Below, one piece after another: positions 1 to 5,611 of a stretch of 6,720 bases of DNA. The notes under the pieces are model-generated. The model searched no databases and was not told where the DNA came from. It was given only the letters and a program-made list of their open reading frames with translations. A program made the position numbers and the translations under genes. Numbering within the stretch: the stretch's first letter is position 1; the number at the start of each line of letters is the position of its first letter. Source of the DNA: CANJDH01 sp964443245 (GTDB lineage Bacteria; Pseudomonadota; Gammaproteobacteria; Burkholderiales; JAEUOS01); NCBI GenBank assembly GCA_964443245.1, contig CAYUEG010000170.1, positions 1 through 6,720 on the forward strand, read 5' to 3'.

Positions 1-49
1 GGCTGATTGCAAGGCTTCAGGCTTCACACACAAGAAAACGGGGAAACGG

Positions 50-817
50 TTGGCCCATATCTTTGCAGTTGCGAATCAGAAAGGCGGCGTCGGCAAGACC
101 ACCACCACCGTCAATCTGGCGGCCGCGCTGGCGGCGCAGGGCCAGCGCACCTTGCTGGTCGATCTGGATCCTCAGGGCAATGCCACCATGGGTTCCGGTG
201 TCGACAAGCGCAAGCTGACCCAAAGCGTGTATCAGGTGCTGCTTGAAACCACGGACGTACAAGCGGCGCGCTGCACCACCGAACACGGCTACGACGTGCT
301 GCCGGCCAACCGTGAACTGGCCGGGGCCGAGGTCGAACTGGTGGACGAAGAGCGCCGCGAAACGCGGATGAAGAGCGCCCTGGCGCGGGTCGATGCCGAG
401 TACGACTTCGTGCTGATTGACTGTCCGCCTTCGCTTTCCATGCTCACCCTGAACGGGCTGTGTGCAGCGCATGGCGTGATCATCCCGATGCAATGCGAAT
501 ACTTCGCCCTGGAGGGGCTGACCGACCTGGTCAACACGATCAAGAAAGTGCACGCCAATCTCAACAAGGACCTGAAAATCATTGGCCTGCTGCGTGTGAT
601 GTTCGATCCGCGCGCCACCCTATCACTGCAGGTCTCGGCGCAACTGGAGGAGCATTTTGGCGACAAGGTGTTCCGCACCATCATTCCGCGCAACGTCCGC
701 CTCGCCGAAGCGCCTTCCTACGGGCAACCCGGCGTGACCTTCGACAAGGCCTCCAAGGGCGCACAGGCCTACCTGCAATTTGCTGCCGAGATGATCGAAC
801 GCGCCAAAGCATTCTAG
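50..817 (+). CDS. parA: Chromosome partitioning ATPase ParA (Soj)
   Basis: 255-residue ParA/MinD-family ATPase, the usual length for a chromosomal Soj protein. It binds DNA non-specifically in its ATP dimer form on the nucleoid and, with ParB, moves the origin region. The deviant Walker A motif KGGVGKTT lies at residues 11-18, with the signature Lys11 and Lys16. VDLDPQGN at 38-45 is the A' box, and Walker B is VLIDCPPS at 121-128 with Asp124. The PMQCEYFALEGL segment is at 146-157. The start is TTG: the Walker A motif demands a start here, and no in-frame ATG, GTG or TTG lies between the window edge and position 50. A GGGGA at 40-44, 5 bases upstream, can serve as ribosome binding site. The frame is open to the left edge, so a start outside the window is not formally excluded. 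It is followed by parB after 20 bp, presumably in one operon. Family and role are certain; the exact start is fairly sure. Confidence 0.97.
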   Translation: MAHIFAVANQKGGVGKTTTTVNLAAALAAQGQRTLLVDLDPQGNATMGSGVDKRKLTQSVYQVLLETTDVQAARCTTEHGYDVLPANRELAGAEVELVDEERRETRMKSALARVDAEYDFVLIDCPPSLSMLTLNGLCAAHGVIIPMQCEYFALEGLTDLVNTIKKVHANLNKDLKIIGLLRVMFDPRATLSLQVSAQLEEHFGDKVFRTIIPRNVRLAEAPSYGQPGVTFDKASKGAQAYLQFAAEMIERAKAF

Positions 818-837
818 AGATAACCGTAAGCACACTT

Positions 838-1737
838 ATGGCAACCAAACCCAAATCGCGCGGCTTAGGCCGCGGCCTCGATGCGCTCCTGGCCGGCAAC
901 AACGAACCCGAAAGATCGCGCCTGGGTGAGCCAACCACGACACTGGCGGTCGCGCAGCTACAGCCAGGCAAGTACCAGCCCCGCACCCGCATGGATCAGG
1001 CATCGCTGGCAGAGCTGGCCGAATCGATCAAGGCCCAGGGCATCATCCAGCCGATTCTGGTGCGGGCCATTGGTCAAGGAGAGGGCGGCGCGCGTTACGA
1101 AATCCTCGCCGGCGAACGACGCTTCCGCGCAGCCCAACTGGCCGGCCTTACCGAAGTCCCGGTGGTGCTGCGCGATGTGCCGGATGAATCGGCACTGGCT
1201 ATCGCGCTGATCGAGAACATCCAGCGCGAAGACCTCAACGCGCTCGAAGAAGCCCAGGGCATCAAGCGCCTGGTTGACGAATTCGGCATGACGCATGAGA
1301 AAGCGGCGCAGGCTGTGGGCCGCTCGCGCAGCGCGGCTTCCAACCTGTTGCGCCTGTTGCAACTGCCGGCGCTGATCCAGGACATGCTGCACAACAACGA
1401 GCTCGACATGGGGCACGCCCGGGCCTTGTTGCCGCTTGACCCGGCGCGGCAGCTGCAGGCAGCACAGGAAATCAAGTCCAGGGGATTGTCGGTCCGTGCG
1501 GCAGAAACCTTGGTCAACGCCTATCTTTCCGGCAAGCCGCTCCCCACCGGCGTGGGTGGGAAGAAAAGCGGCAAGAAGGGCGAGCGCACTTCCAAGGACA
1601 CCCTGCGCTTGCAGGAGGAGTTGTCAGAAAAACTCGGCACCACCGTTACCATCCACCCGCAACGCAAGGGCGGCAAACTCATCATCGAATACGCCAGCAA
1701 TGAACACCTGGATGATCTGCTCGCCCGCATCCATTAG
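838..1737 (+). CDS. parB: Chromosome partitioning protein ParB (Spo0J)
   Basis: 299-residue ParB, typical for a chromosomal copy. It is a CTP-dependent clamp that loads at parS sites near the origin and stimulates ParA. The N-terminus contains the conserved RGLGRGLDALL stretch (8-18), the ParA-interacting peptide. The ParB/Srx-type domain follows, with the GERRFRA box at 92-98 (CTP binding) and ENIQRE at 126-131. A helix-turn-helix lies at about 152-175 (THEKAAQAVGRSRSAASNLL), then GHARALL at 192-198. A basic linker rich in Gly and Lys (about 236-250) leads to a C-terminal dimerisation domain (about 254-299). The frame is open far upstream inside parA, but ATG 838 gives the family's normal N-terminus, so it is the chosen start. 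No strong Shine-Dalgarno sequence precedes it, which suits translational coupling to parA. No good parS site was found in the window. Confidence 0.97.
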   Translation: MATKPKSRGLGRGLDALLAGNNEPERSRLGEPTTTLAVAQLQPGKYQPRTRMDQASLAELAESIKAQGIIQPILVRAIGQGEGGARYEILAGERRFRAAQLAGLTEVPVVLRDVPDESALAIALIENIQREDLNALEEAQGIKRLVDEFGMTHEKAAQAVGRSRSAASNLLRLLQLPALIQDMLHNNELDMGHARALLPLDPARQLQAAQEIKSRGLSVRAAETLVNAYLSGKPLPTGVGGKKSGKKGERTSKDTLRLQEELSEKLGTTVTIHPQRKGGKLIIEYASNEHLDDLLARIH

Positions 1738-1746
1738 AACAACCGT

Positions 1747-1766
1747 CTGAAACCGTTGGTGGGAGC
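1747..1766 (+). repeat. 20-bp intergenic repeat, copy 1 (REP-like)
   Basis: The 20-mer ctgaaaccgttggtgggagc begins 10 bp after the parB stop and recurs exactly at 2633-2652. Just after its GTGGGAGC end, CGGTC (1766-1770) can pair with GGCCG (1775-1779) around an ATCT loop, with one G-T pair. A GTGG head followed by a short stem-loop resembles degenerate REP elements known from proteobacterial intergenic regions. The exact repeat is seen directly; assignment to the REP class is inference. Confidence 0.6.
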
Positions 1767-1850
1767 GGTCATCTGGCCGAACAGCGCGACCGAACTGCGG
1801 GGTGCAAGCTGGTAATGCCGGTGCTGCGCGAGTTGATCTTATCTGGAAGC

Positions 1851-2240
1851 ATGATGCCCCCTGAGCTGCCGCACGAAAAACCCCGCCTGCAGGATGCGCT
1901 GCTGTTGCTGGGTGCGTCTGCGGTTTGTTCCGGATTGTTCTTTCTGTTCATCGGCAAGCTGGCCGAGTCACTGTTCTACGGCGCACTGGTCGGATGTGCG
2001 CTCGCTGCCATCGGTGTGGAATTCGTCAAGTTCATCCGTTCGTATCGCGCCGAAAACGGTCCCGGCCGCGTGACGCCAGCCGTTATCAGCCTGGTGACGC
2101 AGGCGTTTCGCATCGGCTTTCTCTCCACATTCACGAAAATTCTCAAGGAGCTGTTCAAGCTTCTGGGCGTCAAGATCGTCGTCTCGATCGTGATTGCGGC
2201 GAGCGCGTGGTTTGCCCTGTCGGGGCATGGTCCATTTTGA
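1851..2240 (+). CDS. Small predicted integral membrane protein, unknown function
   Basis: I do not recognise this gene. From ATG 1851 it encodes 129 residues. Three hydrophobic stretches can be read: about 16-35 (ALLLLGASAVCSGLFFLFIG), 42-62, and 106-124 near the C-terminus. A basic, partly amphipathic region (about 63-104) lies between the second and third. No catalytic motif or cleavable signal peptide is evident, so an inner-membrane protein is the reasonable reading. Start choice is uncertain: GGAAG at 1845-1849 supports ATG 1851 or the adjacent ATG 1854, while the frame also allows ATG 1815 (141 residues) with weaker upstream signals. It lies downstream of parB, where many proteobacteria have atpI. 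The small size, membrane hairpin and the LLGVKIVVSIVIA segment recall AtpI loosely, but a fourth membrane span is missing and the resemblance is not enough to name it. Confidence 0.72.
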   Translation: MMPPELPHEKPRLQDALLLLGASAVCSGLFFLFIGKLAESLFYGALVGCALAAIGVEFVKFIRSYRAENGPGRVTPAVISLVTQAFRIGFLSTFTKILKELFKLLGVKIVVSIVIAASAWFALSGHGPF

Positions 2241-2295
2241 ACCTCTGACTCAATTTCACCCATCGTGCTTCAATCATCCGAACTGCATTTACCCC

Positions 2296-2302
2296 AAGGA
2301 GG
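2296..2302 (+). promoter_or_regulatory. Shine-Dalgarno site fixing the monooxygenase start
   Basis: AAGGAGG lies 8 bases before ATG 2311. The reading frame is open for another 39 codons upstream, overlapping the preceding gene, so this near-perfect site is what decides the start. Confidence 0.85.
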
Positions 2303-2310
2303 AGCTTGAA

Positions 2311-2619
2311 ATGGTTCATGTCATTGCTGTGATCACGGCCAAACCCGGGCAACGCGAGGCGGTTCTCACGCACTTTCGCGCCAATACGCCGGCTGTTCGT
2401 GCGGAAGAGGGCTGCATCGAATATGGCGCCGCCGTGGATATCGATAACCCGCCACCGTTCCAGACCCCTTGGGGGCCGGACACGTTTGTGGTGATCGAAA
2501 AGTGGGCCAGCATGGAGGCGCTCAAGGCGCACGCTGCGGCACCGCACATGGCTGCCTACGGCGCCAAGACCAAGGAGCTTCTCGCCAGCCGCGTGATCCA
2601 CATCATGCAGGACGCATGA
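2311..2619 (+). CDS. ABM/YgiN-family putative monooxygenase
   Basis: 102 residues, the usual size of the antibiotic biosynthesis monooxygenase (ABM) dimeric alpha/beta ferredoxin-like fold. The pattern fits YgiN-like putative quinol monooxygenases: an N-terminal strand HVIAVITAKPGQ (3-14), a helix with AVRAEEGCIEY (28-38), a strand with FVVIEKWAS (60-68), then EALKAHAAAPHM (70-81), whose two His residues are typical of the family. A short Pro-rich loop (about 45-55, NPPPFQTPWGP) separates the two halves. The start is set by a strong Shine-Dalgarno sequence. It follows the membrane protein gene by 70 bp on the same strand and could be co-transcribed. Substrate is unknown: members act on quinols or other aromatics without a cofactor, while others are heme-degrading or not enzymatic. 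Family call is firm, function is not. Confidence 0.88.
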   Translation: MVHVIAVITAKPGQREAVLTHFRANTPAVRAEEGCIEYGAAVDIDNPPPFQTPWGPDTFVVIEKWASMEALKAHAAAPHMAAYGAKTKELLASRVIHIMQDA

Positions 2620-2632
2620 GAGGGAAGAGCCG

Positions 2633-2652
2633 CTGAAACCGTTGGTGGGAGC
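2633..2652 (+). repeat. 20-bp intergenic repeat, copy 2 (REP-like)
   Basis: Exact second copy of the 20-mer at 1747-1766, 886 bp downstream in the same orientation. It begins 13 bp after the monooxygenase stop and ends 5 bp before the convergent regulator's stop codon. In this copy CTGAAA (2633-2638) can pair with TTTCAG (2656-2661). Immediately beyond, CGGCGC (2664-2669) and GCGCCG (2675-2680) form a 6-bp stem that lies in the end of the regulator gene. No T-run follows on either strand, so it is not called a Rho-independent terminator. Confidence 0.6.
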
Positions 2653-2657
2653 CGCTT

Positions 2658-3779
2658 TCAGGCCGGCGCGCGCGGCGCCGCTGAAGAGTGTGAGTTTCTG
2701 ACGCGAAATTTCTCGCGGTAGTCGTGCGGGGTCATGCCGGTATGCTCGCGAAACAGGCGCCGGAATGAACTCATGTCGGCGTAGCCGACACGATCCACGA
2801 TTTTTTCAGCGGACAGATTGCCACTGGAAAGCAGCGATTTCGCCTCTTCAACACGTGCTTTCTGCACATAGGCCAGCGGGGTCAAGCCGGTAGCCTCGCG
2901 AAAGCGGCGAATCAGCGTGCGGGTGCTGACCGCTGCGGCTGCGGCCATCTCTTCCAGCGCGATCGGCCCTCCCAGATGGCTGCCCACCCAGGCTTGGGCC
3001 CGCGCCACGGCAGCATCGGCAGCGACCGGACGGAAGTCGTGCACCATGTACGGCGCCTGGGAGGAGCGGTTCGGGTCGATCAGCATGAAGCGGGCAACCA
3101 GGGCGGCAAGATCCGGGCTGGTGTGGTGCTCAATGATCTTCAGCGTGAGGTTGAAAAACGAAGTTGCCGCACCGGCGCACCAGACCTTGCCGTCGGTGGT
3201 GACCAGGGCATCCAGCGCCAGACGCACCAGCGGATAGCGGCGCCGGAATGGCTCGCCCAACCACCAGCTGGTGGTGGCCATGCGGTGGTCCAGCAGGCCG
3301 GCCTCGGCCAGCAGCACGGTCCCGCTGCAGATGCCTGCAATCAGCACGTCCTGCGCGTGCAGGGTTCTTAGCAACTCGGCTTCGGCGGCCAGGGTGGTGC
3401 CCAGTTCCCGGAAGCTGCCGCGTGAGCTGGTGCTCCAGATGCCGGGAATGATCAGCACATCCGGCTTGCGCGTGATGCGAGAGGTGGAAAGCGCAAACCC
3501 CTGGCCGCTGGTGACGGTGCGCCCGTCCGTGGTCACGATCTCGGTGGAAAAGCGCCTGCCCGCACCCGGCGAGGTGAGGTCAAGCAGGTTATTGGCTACC
3601 GCACAGAGCTCGACCGGACCGGTTACCGAGGAGGCCATGCAGCCATCAAATGCCAACACTGCGATGTGCACGGTCGGCGGGTTCTCCCCCGACTGGGTGG
3701 CGGATTTTGGCCCCACCTTGTCTGCCCTGGCGGCTTCGGCACGTTTGCGGGGTGACCGCAGGGTTGGCGTTTTTCGCAT
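2658..3779 (-). CDS. GlxA-type AraC-family transcriptional regulator
   Basis: 373 residues from the ATG at 3779. The N-terminal half is a DJ-1/PfpI-like (class I glutamine amidotransferase-like) domain, beginning at VHIAVLAFDG (37-46). It has the nucleophile-elbow equivalent AGICSGTVLLAEAGLL at 148-163, with Cys151, followed by ATTSWW (168-173). The C-terminal half is an AraC DNA-binding domain with two helix-turn-helix units, about 274-297 and 322-348, ending in the family signature up to TGMTPHDYREKF (347-358). This architecture is that of GlxA-like regulators, where the N-terminal domain is thought to sense a ligand rather than catalyse. Start is not certain: residues 1-33 are a basic, low-conservation-looking tail without a strong ribosome site, and TTG 3791 or a GTG at codon 22 are alternatives. 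It is divergent from the hydrolase at 3887, so that gene or the regulator itself is the likeliest target. Ligand unknown. Confidence 0.93.
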   Translation of the reverse strand: MRKTPTLRSPRKRAEAARADKVGPKSATQSGENPPTVHIAVLAFDGCMASSVTGPVELCAVANNLLDLTSPGAGRRFSTEIVTTDGRTVTSGQGFALSTSRITRKPDVLIIPGIWSTSSRGSFRELGTTLAAEAELLRTLHAQDVLIAGICSGTVLLAEAGLLDHRMATTSWWLGEPFRRRYPLVRLALDALVTTDGKVWCAGAATSFFNLTLKIIEHHTSPDLAALVARFMLIDPNRSSQAPYMVHDFRPVAADAAVARAQAWVGSHLGGPIALEEMAAAAAVSTRTLIRRFREATGLTPLAYVQKARVEEAKSLLSSGNLSAEKIVDRVGYADMSSFRRLFREHTGMTPHDYREKFRVRNSHSSAAPRAPA

Positions 3780-3886
3780 GATAGTTGTCAATATTGCCAC
3801 TGCCTTCCGGTGCGCGTCAACCCTATTGTTGCGGCACTGCACCAAACCGACCCGGTTGGAGGCAGCTCGACACAAAGGAGTCCACC
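3780..3886. promoter_or_regulatory. Divergent intergenic region, probable promoters and operator
   Basis: These 107 bp separate the start codons of the regulator (minus) and the hydrolase (plus) and must hold the promoter of at least one. It is visibly more AT-rich at 3781-3797 than the genes around it. Two related words occur in the same direction: GTCAATATTG at 3787-3796 and GTCAACCCTATTG at 3816-3828. A perfect inverted repeat, AACCG / CGGTT, lies at 3845-3857 around ACC. Any of these could be a binding site, but no clear -35/-10 pair could be assigned. Confidence 0.45.
3874..3880 (+). promoter_or_regulatory. Shine-Dalgarno site fixing the hydrolase start
   Basis: AAAGGAG stands 6 bases before ATG 3887. 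The frame continues open 34 codons upstream to 3785 without conserved character, so this site decides for 3887. Confidence 0.85.
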
Positions 3887-4780
3887 ATGCACCCAAGCAC
3901 TCTGGCTGTACCTGTCTTGCGCCGCGAATCGCATGCGCAGAGGCTGTCGCTGCTCCCCTTGAGGAGCTTTTTCTCGCTTTCTTCCCGCCTCATGCCAACG
4001 CTGGCAGCGCCCCTGGCGCGCAACCTGTTCTGCTCGCCGCGAGGCCGGCGGCAGATCACGGCGGAAGTTGCTGCCATGCCTGCGCACGAAACGATCACGC
4101 TCGCGCATCGCGGGCACCAGATTCGCGCCTACGGCTGGCGTCTCGATACCGGCCGGCCGCGGGTGTTGCTGGCGCATGGCTGGGCCGGGTACGGATTGCA
4201 GCTTGCCGCGATGGTCGGCCCCCTGCTGGAGGCGGGATATGAAGTGGTCACATTTGACCAGCCGGCGCACGGCGCCAGCAGCAGTAATGCCGTGACGCTG
4301 CCCGAGTTCGCGCGCACCGTGCGCTATGTCGCCGACACGCTCGGGCCGTTTCACGCGGTCATCGCACACTCTCTCGGGGGCGCCGCCACCGCCTTTGCGC
4401 TGTCGCGCGGACTGGTGACCAACCGGGCCGTGTTGATTGCGGCGCCAGCCGATGCCGAACTGGAAATCCAGCGCTTTGCCCGCTTCCTGCGGATTCCCGA
4501 ACCGGTGCGGGCGCAGATGCAGAAGACGATCGAAGAAGACGAAGGCATCCGCTTTGGCGAGTTGCGCGCCGCTGCCGTCGCGCCGCGGATTGAAACACCG
4601 GCGCTGCTGGTGCACGACCAGCAGGATCGGGAAGTGTCAGTCGATTCCTCACTGGAGTATGCGGCAGGCTGGCGCGGTGCCAGGCTGATCACCACACGGG
4701 GCTTGGGGCATGTGAGGATCCTGCGGGATGCCAGTGTGATCCGGGAGGTGATCCGCTTTATCGGTGCCGGGCGAGGCTGA
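3887..4780 (+). CDS. Alpha/beta-fold hydrolase
   Basis: 297 residues with a complete alpha/beta-hydrolase layout. After a basic, non-conserved N-terminal stretch (1-60) comes the core strand and oxyanion motif VLLAHGWAG (93-101), then EVVTFDQPAHGASS (119-132). The nucleophile elbow is AHSLGG (160-165) with Ser162, an Ala-for-Gly variant of GxSxG. The acid is probably Asp247 in HDQQDREV (243-250), and His275 in GLGHVRIL (272-279) completes the triad. There is no clear secretion signal; residues 21-49 are moderately hydrophobic but contain several Arg, so a cytoplasmic enzyme is likelier. Substrate is unknown: esterase or lipase-like activity on a small ester is the generic expectation. It is transcribed away from the GlxA-type regulator, which may control it. 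The downstream gap of 126 bp with hairpins suggests it is not tightly joined to the next gene. Confidence 0.92.
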   Translation: MHPSTLAVPVLRRESHAQRLSLLPLRSFFSLSSRLMPTLAAPLARNLFCSPRGRRQITAEVAAMPAHETITLAHRGHQIRAYGWRLDTGRPRVLLAHGWAGYGLQLAAMVGPLLEAGYEVVTFDQPAHGASSSNAVTLPEFARTVRYVADTLGPFHAVIAHSLGGAATAFALSRGLVTNRAVLIAAPADAELEIQRFARFLRIPEPVRAQMQKTIEEDEGIRFGELRAAAVAPRIETPALLVHDQQDREVSVDSSLEYAAGWRGARLITTRGLGHVRILRDASVIREVIRFIGAGRG

Positions 4781-4810
4781 CCGATTCGATCCTGGGCACG
4801 AAAAAATCCT

Positions 4811-4866
4811 GCAGGGGTATCCTGCTTGTGGCGGCGAAGACGTTTACCATTGTCTTTTGCCGCCGC
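4811..4866 (+). other. Tandem hairpins between hydrolase and dienelactone hydrolase genes
   Basis: Two predicted stem-loops lie 2 bases apart. The first pairs GCAGG (4811-4815) with CCTGC (4821-4825). The second is long: 4828-4842 pairs with 4851-4866 around the loop TTTACCAT, about 15 pairs including three G-T pairs and a single bulged T. The descending arm is followed by TGCATTTTGG, a poor U-tract, so termination of the upstream gene is possible but not clear-cut. Alternatives are a 5' leader structure of the downstream gene, whose ATG lies 40 bases further on, or a protein-binding site. The pairing was read by eye, without energy calculation. Confidence 0.5.
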
Positions 4867-4893
4867 TGCATTTTGGAAAGCGGGGTAACAACC

Positions 4894-4899
4894 AGGAGA
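4894..4899 (+). promoter_or_regulatory. Shine-Dalgarno site of the dienelactone hydrolase gene
   Basis: AGGAGA stands 7 bases before ATG 4907 and confirms that start. Confidence 0.8.
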
Positions 4900-4906
4900 C
4901 TTCCAC

Positions 4907-5599
4907 ATGGGAACAACAATCACTTTCTCGCGCCCGGACGGGCAGCAAGTCCAGGGCTACCTTGCAGAACCCGCAGTGACTGCCGGCGCCCCTGCTGTTG
5001 TCGTGATTCAGGAGTGGTGGGGCATGAATGACCAGATCCGCGGTGTGGCTGACCGTGTCGCCGCGGCCGGCTACTTCGCATTGGTGCCGGACTTGTATCG
5101 CGGCAAGTCGACCGTCGAAGCCGAGGAAGCGCATCACTTGATGTCAGCGCTCAATTTTGGCGATGCCGCCTCGCAGGATATTCGCGGAGCCGTCCAGTAT
5201 CTGAAGGGGCGCAGCAGCAAGGTCGGCGTGACCGGTTTCTGCATGGGTGGCGCGCTGACGGTGCTGGCGCTGACGATGGTGCCCGAAGCCGACGCCGGCG
5301 TGCCCTGGTATGGCCTGCCACCGCTGGAGTTTGTCGATGCCTCGAAGATCAAGGCACCGATGATGGCGCATTGGGCGACCCAGGACGGCGCTTTCCCGAT
5401 CGATAGCGTGGGTCCGCTGGAAGAGAAGTTGCGTGCGGCGGGCGTGGCCTACGAGGGGCACCGGTATCTGGCCCAACACGGCTTTGCCAACGAAACGGCG
5501 CAGGGACCGCACCGCCTCCCGATCACCCAGTACGATGCGGCTTGGGCACAGATTGCCTGGGATCGCACTTTCCGCTTCTTCGGCAGGCATCTGGGTTAA
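4907..5599 (+). CDS. Dienelactone hydrolase family protein
   Basis: 230 residues, close to the length of characterised dienelactone hydrolases (carboxymethylenebutenolidase), which open the lactone ring of dienelactones in the modified ortho-cleavage pathway of chlorocatechols. The Cys-His-Asp triad of that family is complete: Cys112 in GFCMGG (110-115), Asp160 in WATQDGAF (156-163) and His191 in AQHGFAN (189-195). Glu36 in IQEWWG (34-39) matches the conserved Glu that holds the Cys in its resting state in the well-studied enzyme. PDLYRGK at 61-67 is also typical. No signal peptide is seen, so it is cytoplasmic. No chlorocatechol genes are near, and many members of this family have other or unknown substrates, so no gene symbol is given. 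It lies 12 bp upstream of a CoA-transferase gene and probably shares its transcript. Confidence 0.93.
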   Translation: MGTTITFSRPDGQQVQGYLAEPAVTAGAPAVVVIQEWWGMNDQIRGVADRVAAAGYFALVPDLYRGKSTVEAEEAHHLMSALNFGDAASQDIRGAVQYLKGRSSKVGVTGFCMGGALTVLALTMVPEADAGVPWYGLPPLEFVDASKIKAPMMAHWATQDGAFPIDSVGPLEEKLRAAGVAYEGHRYLAQHGFANETAQGPHRLPITQYDAAWAQIAWDRTFRFFGRHLG

Positions 5600-5611
5600 G
5601 CCGGCGACTGC

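Noticed and set aside
2664..2680. GC-only hairpin between the convergent monooxygenase and regulator genes as a bidirectional terminator
   Set aside because: The stem is good, but no T-run follows on either strand and it lies inside the last codons of the regulator gene.
3786..3791. TTGACA on the minus strand just upstream of the regulator gene
   Set aside because: A perfect -35 hexamer, but it lies 6 bases before the chosen ATG, so its -10 and transcription start would fall inside the coding region, and no -10-like hexamer is seen there.
3780..3896. Longer form of the regulator starting at 3896 (412 residues)
   Set aside because: The added 39 residues would cross the whole divergent promoter region and the start of the hydrolase gene, and show no family-like character.
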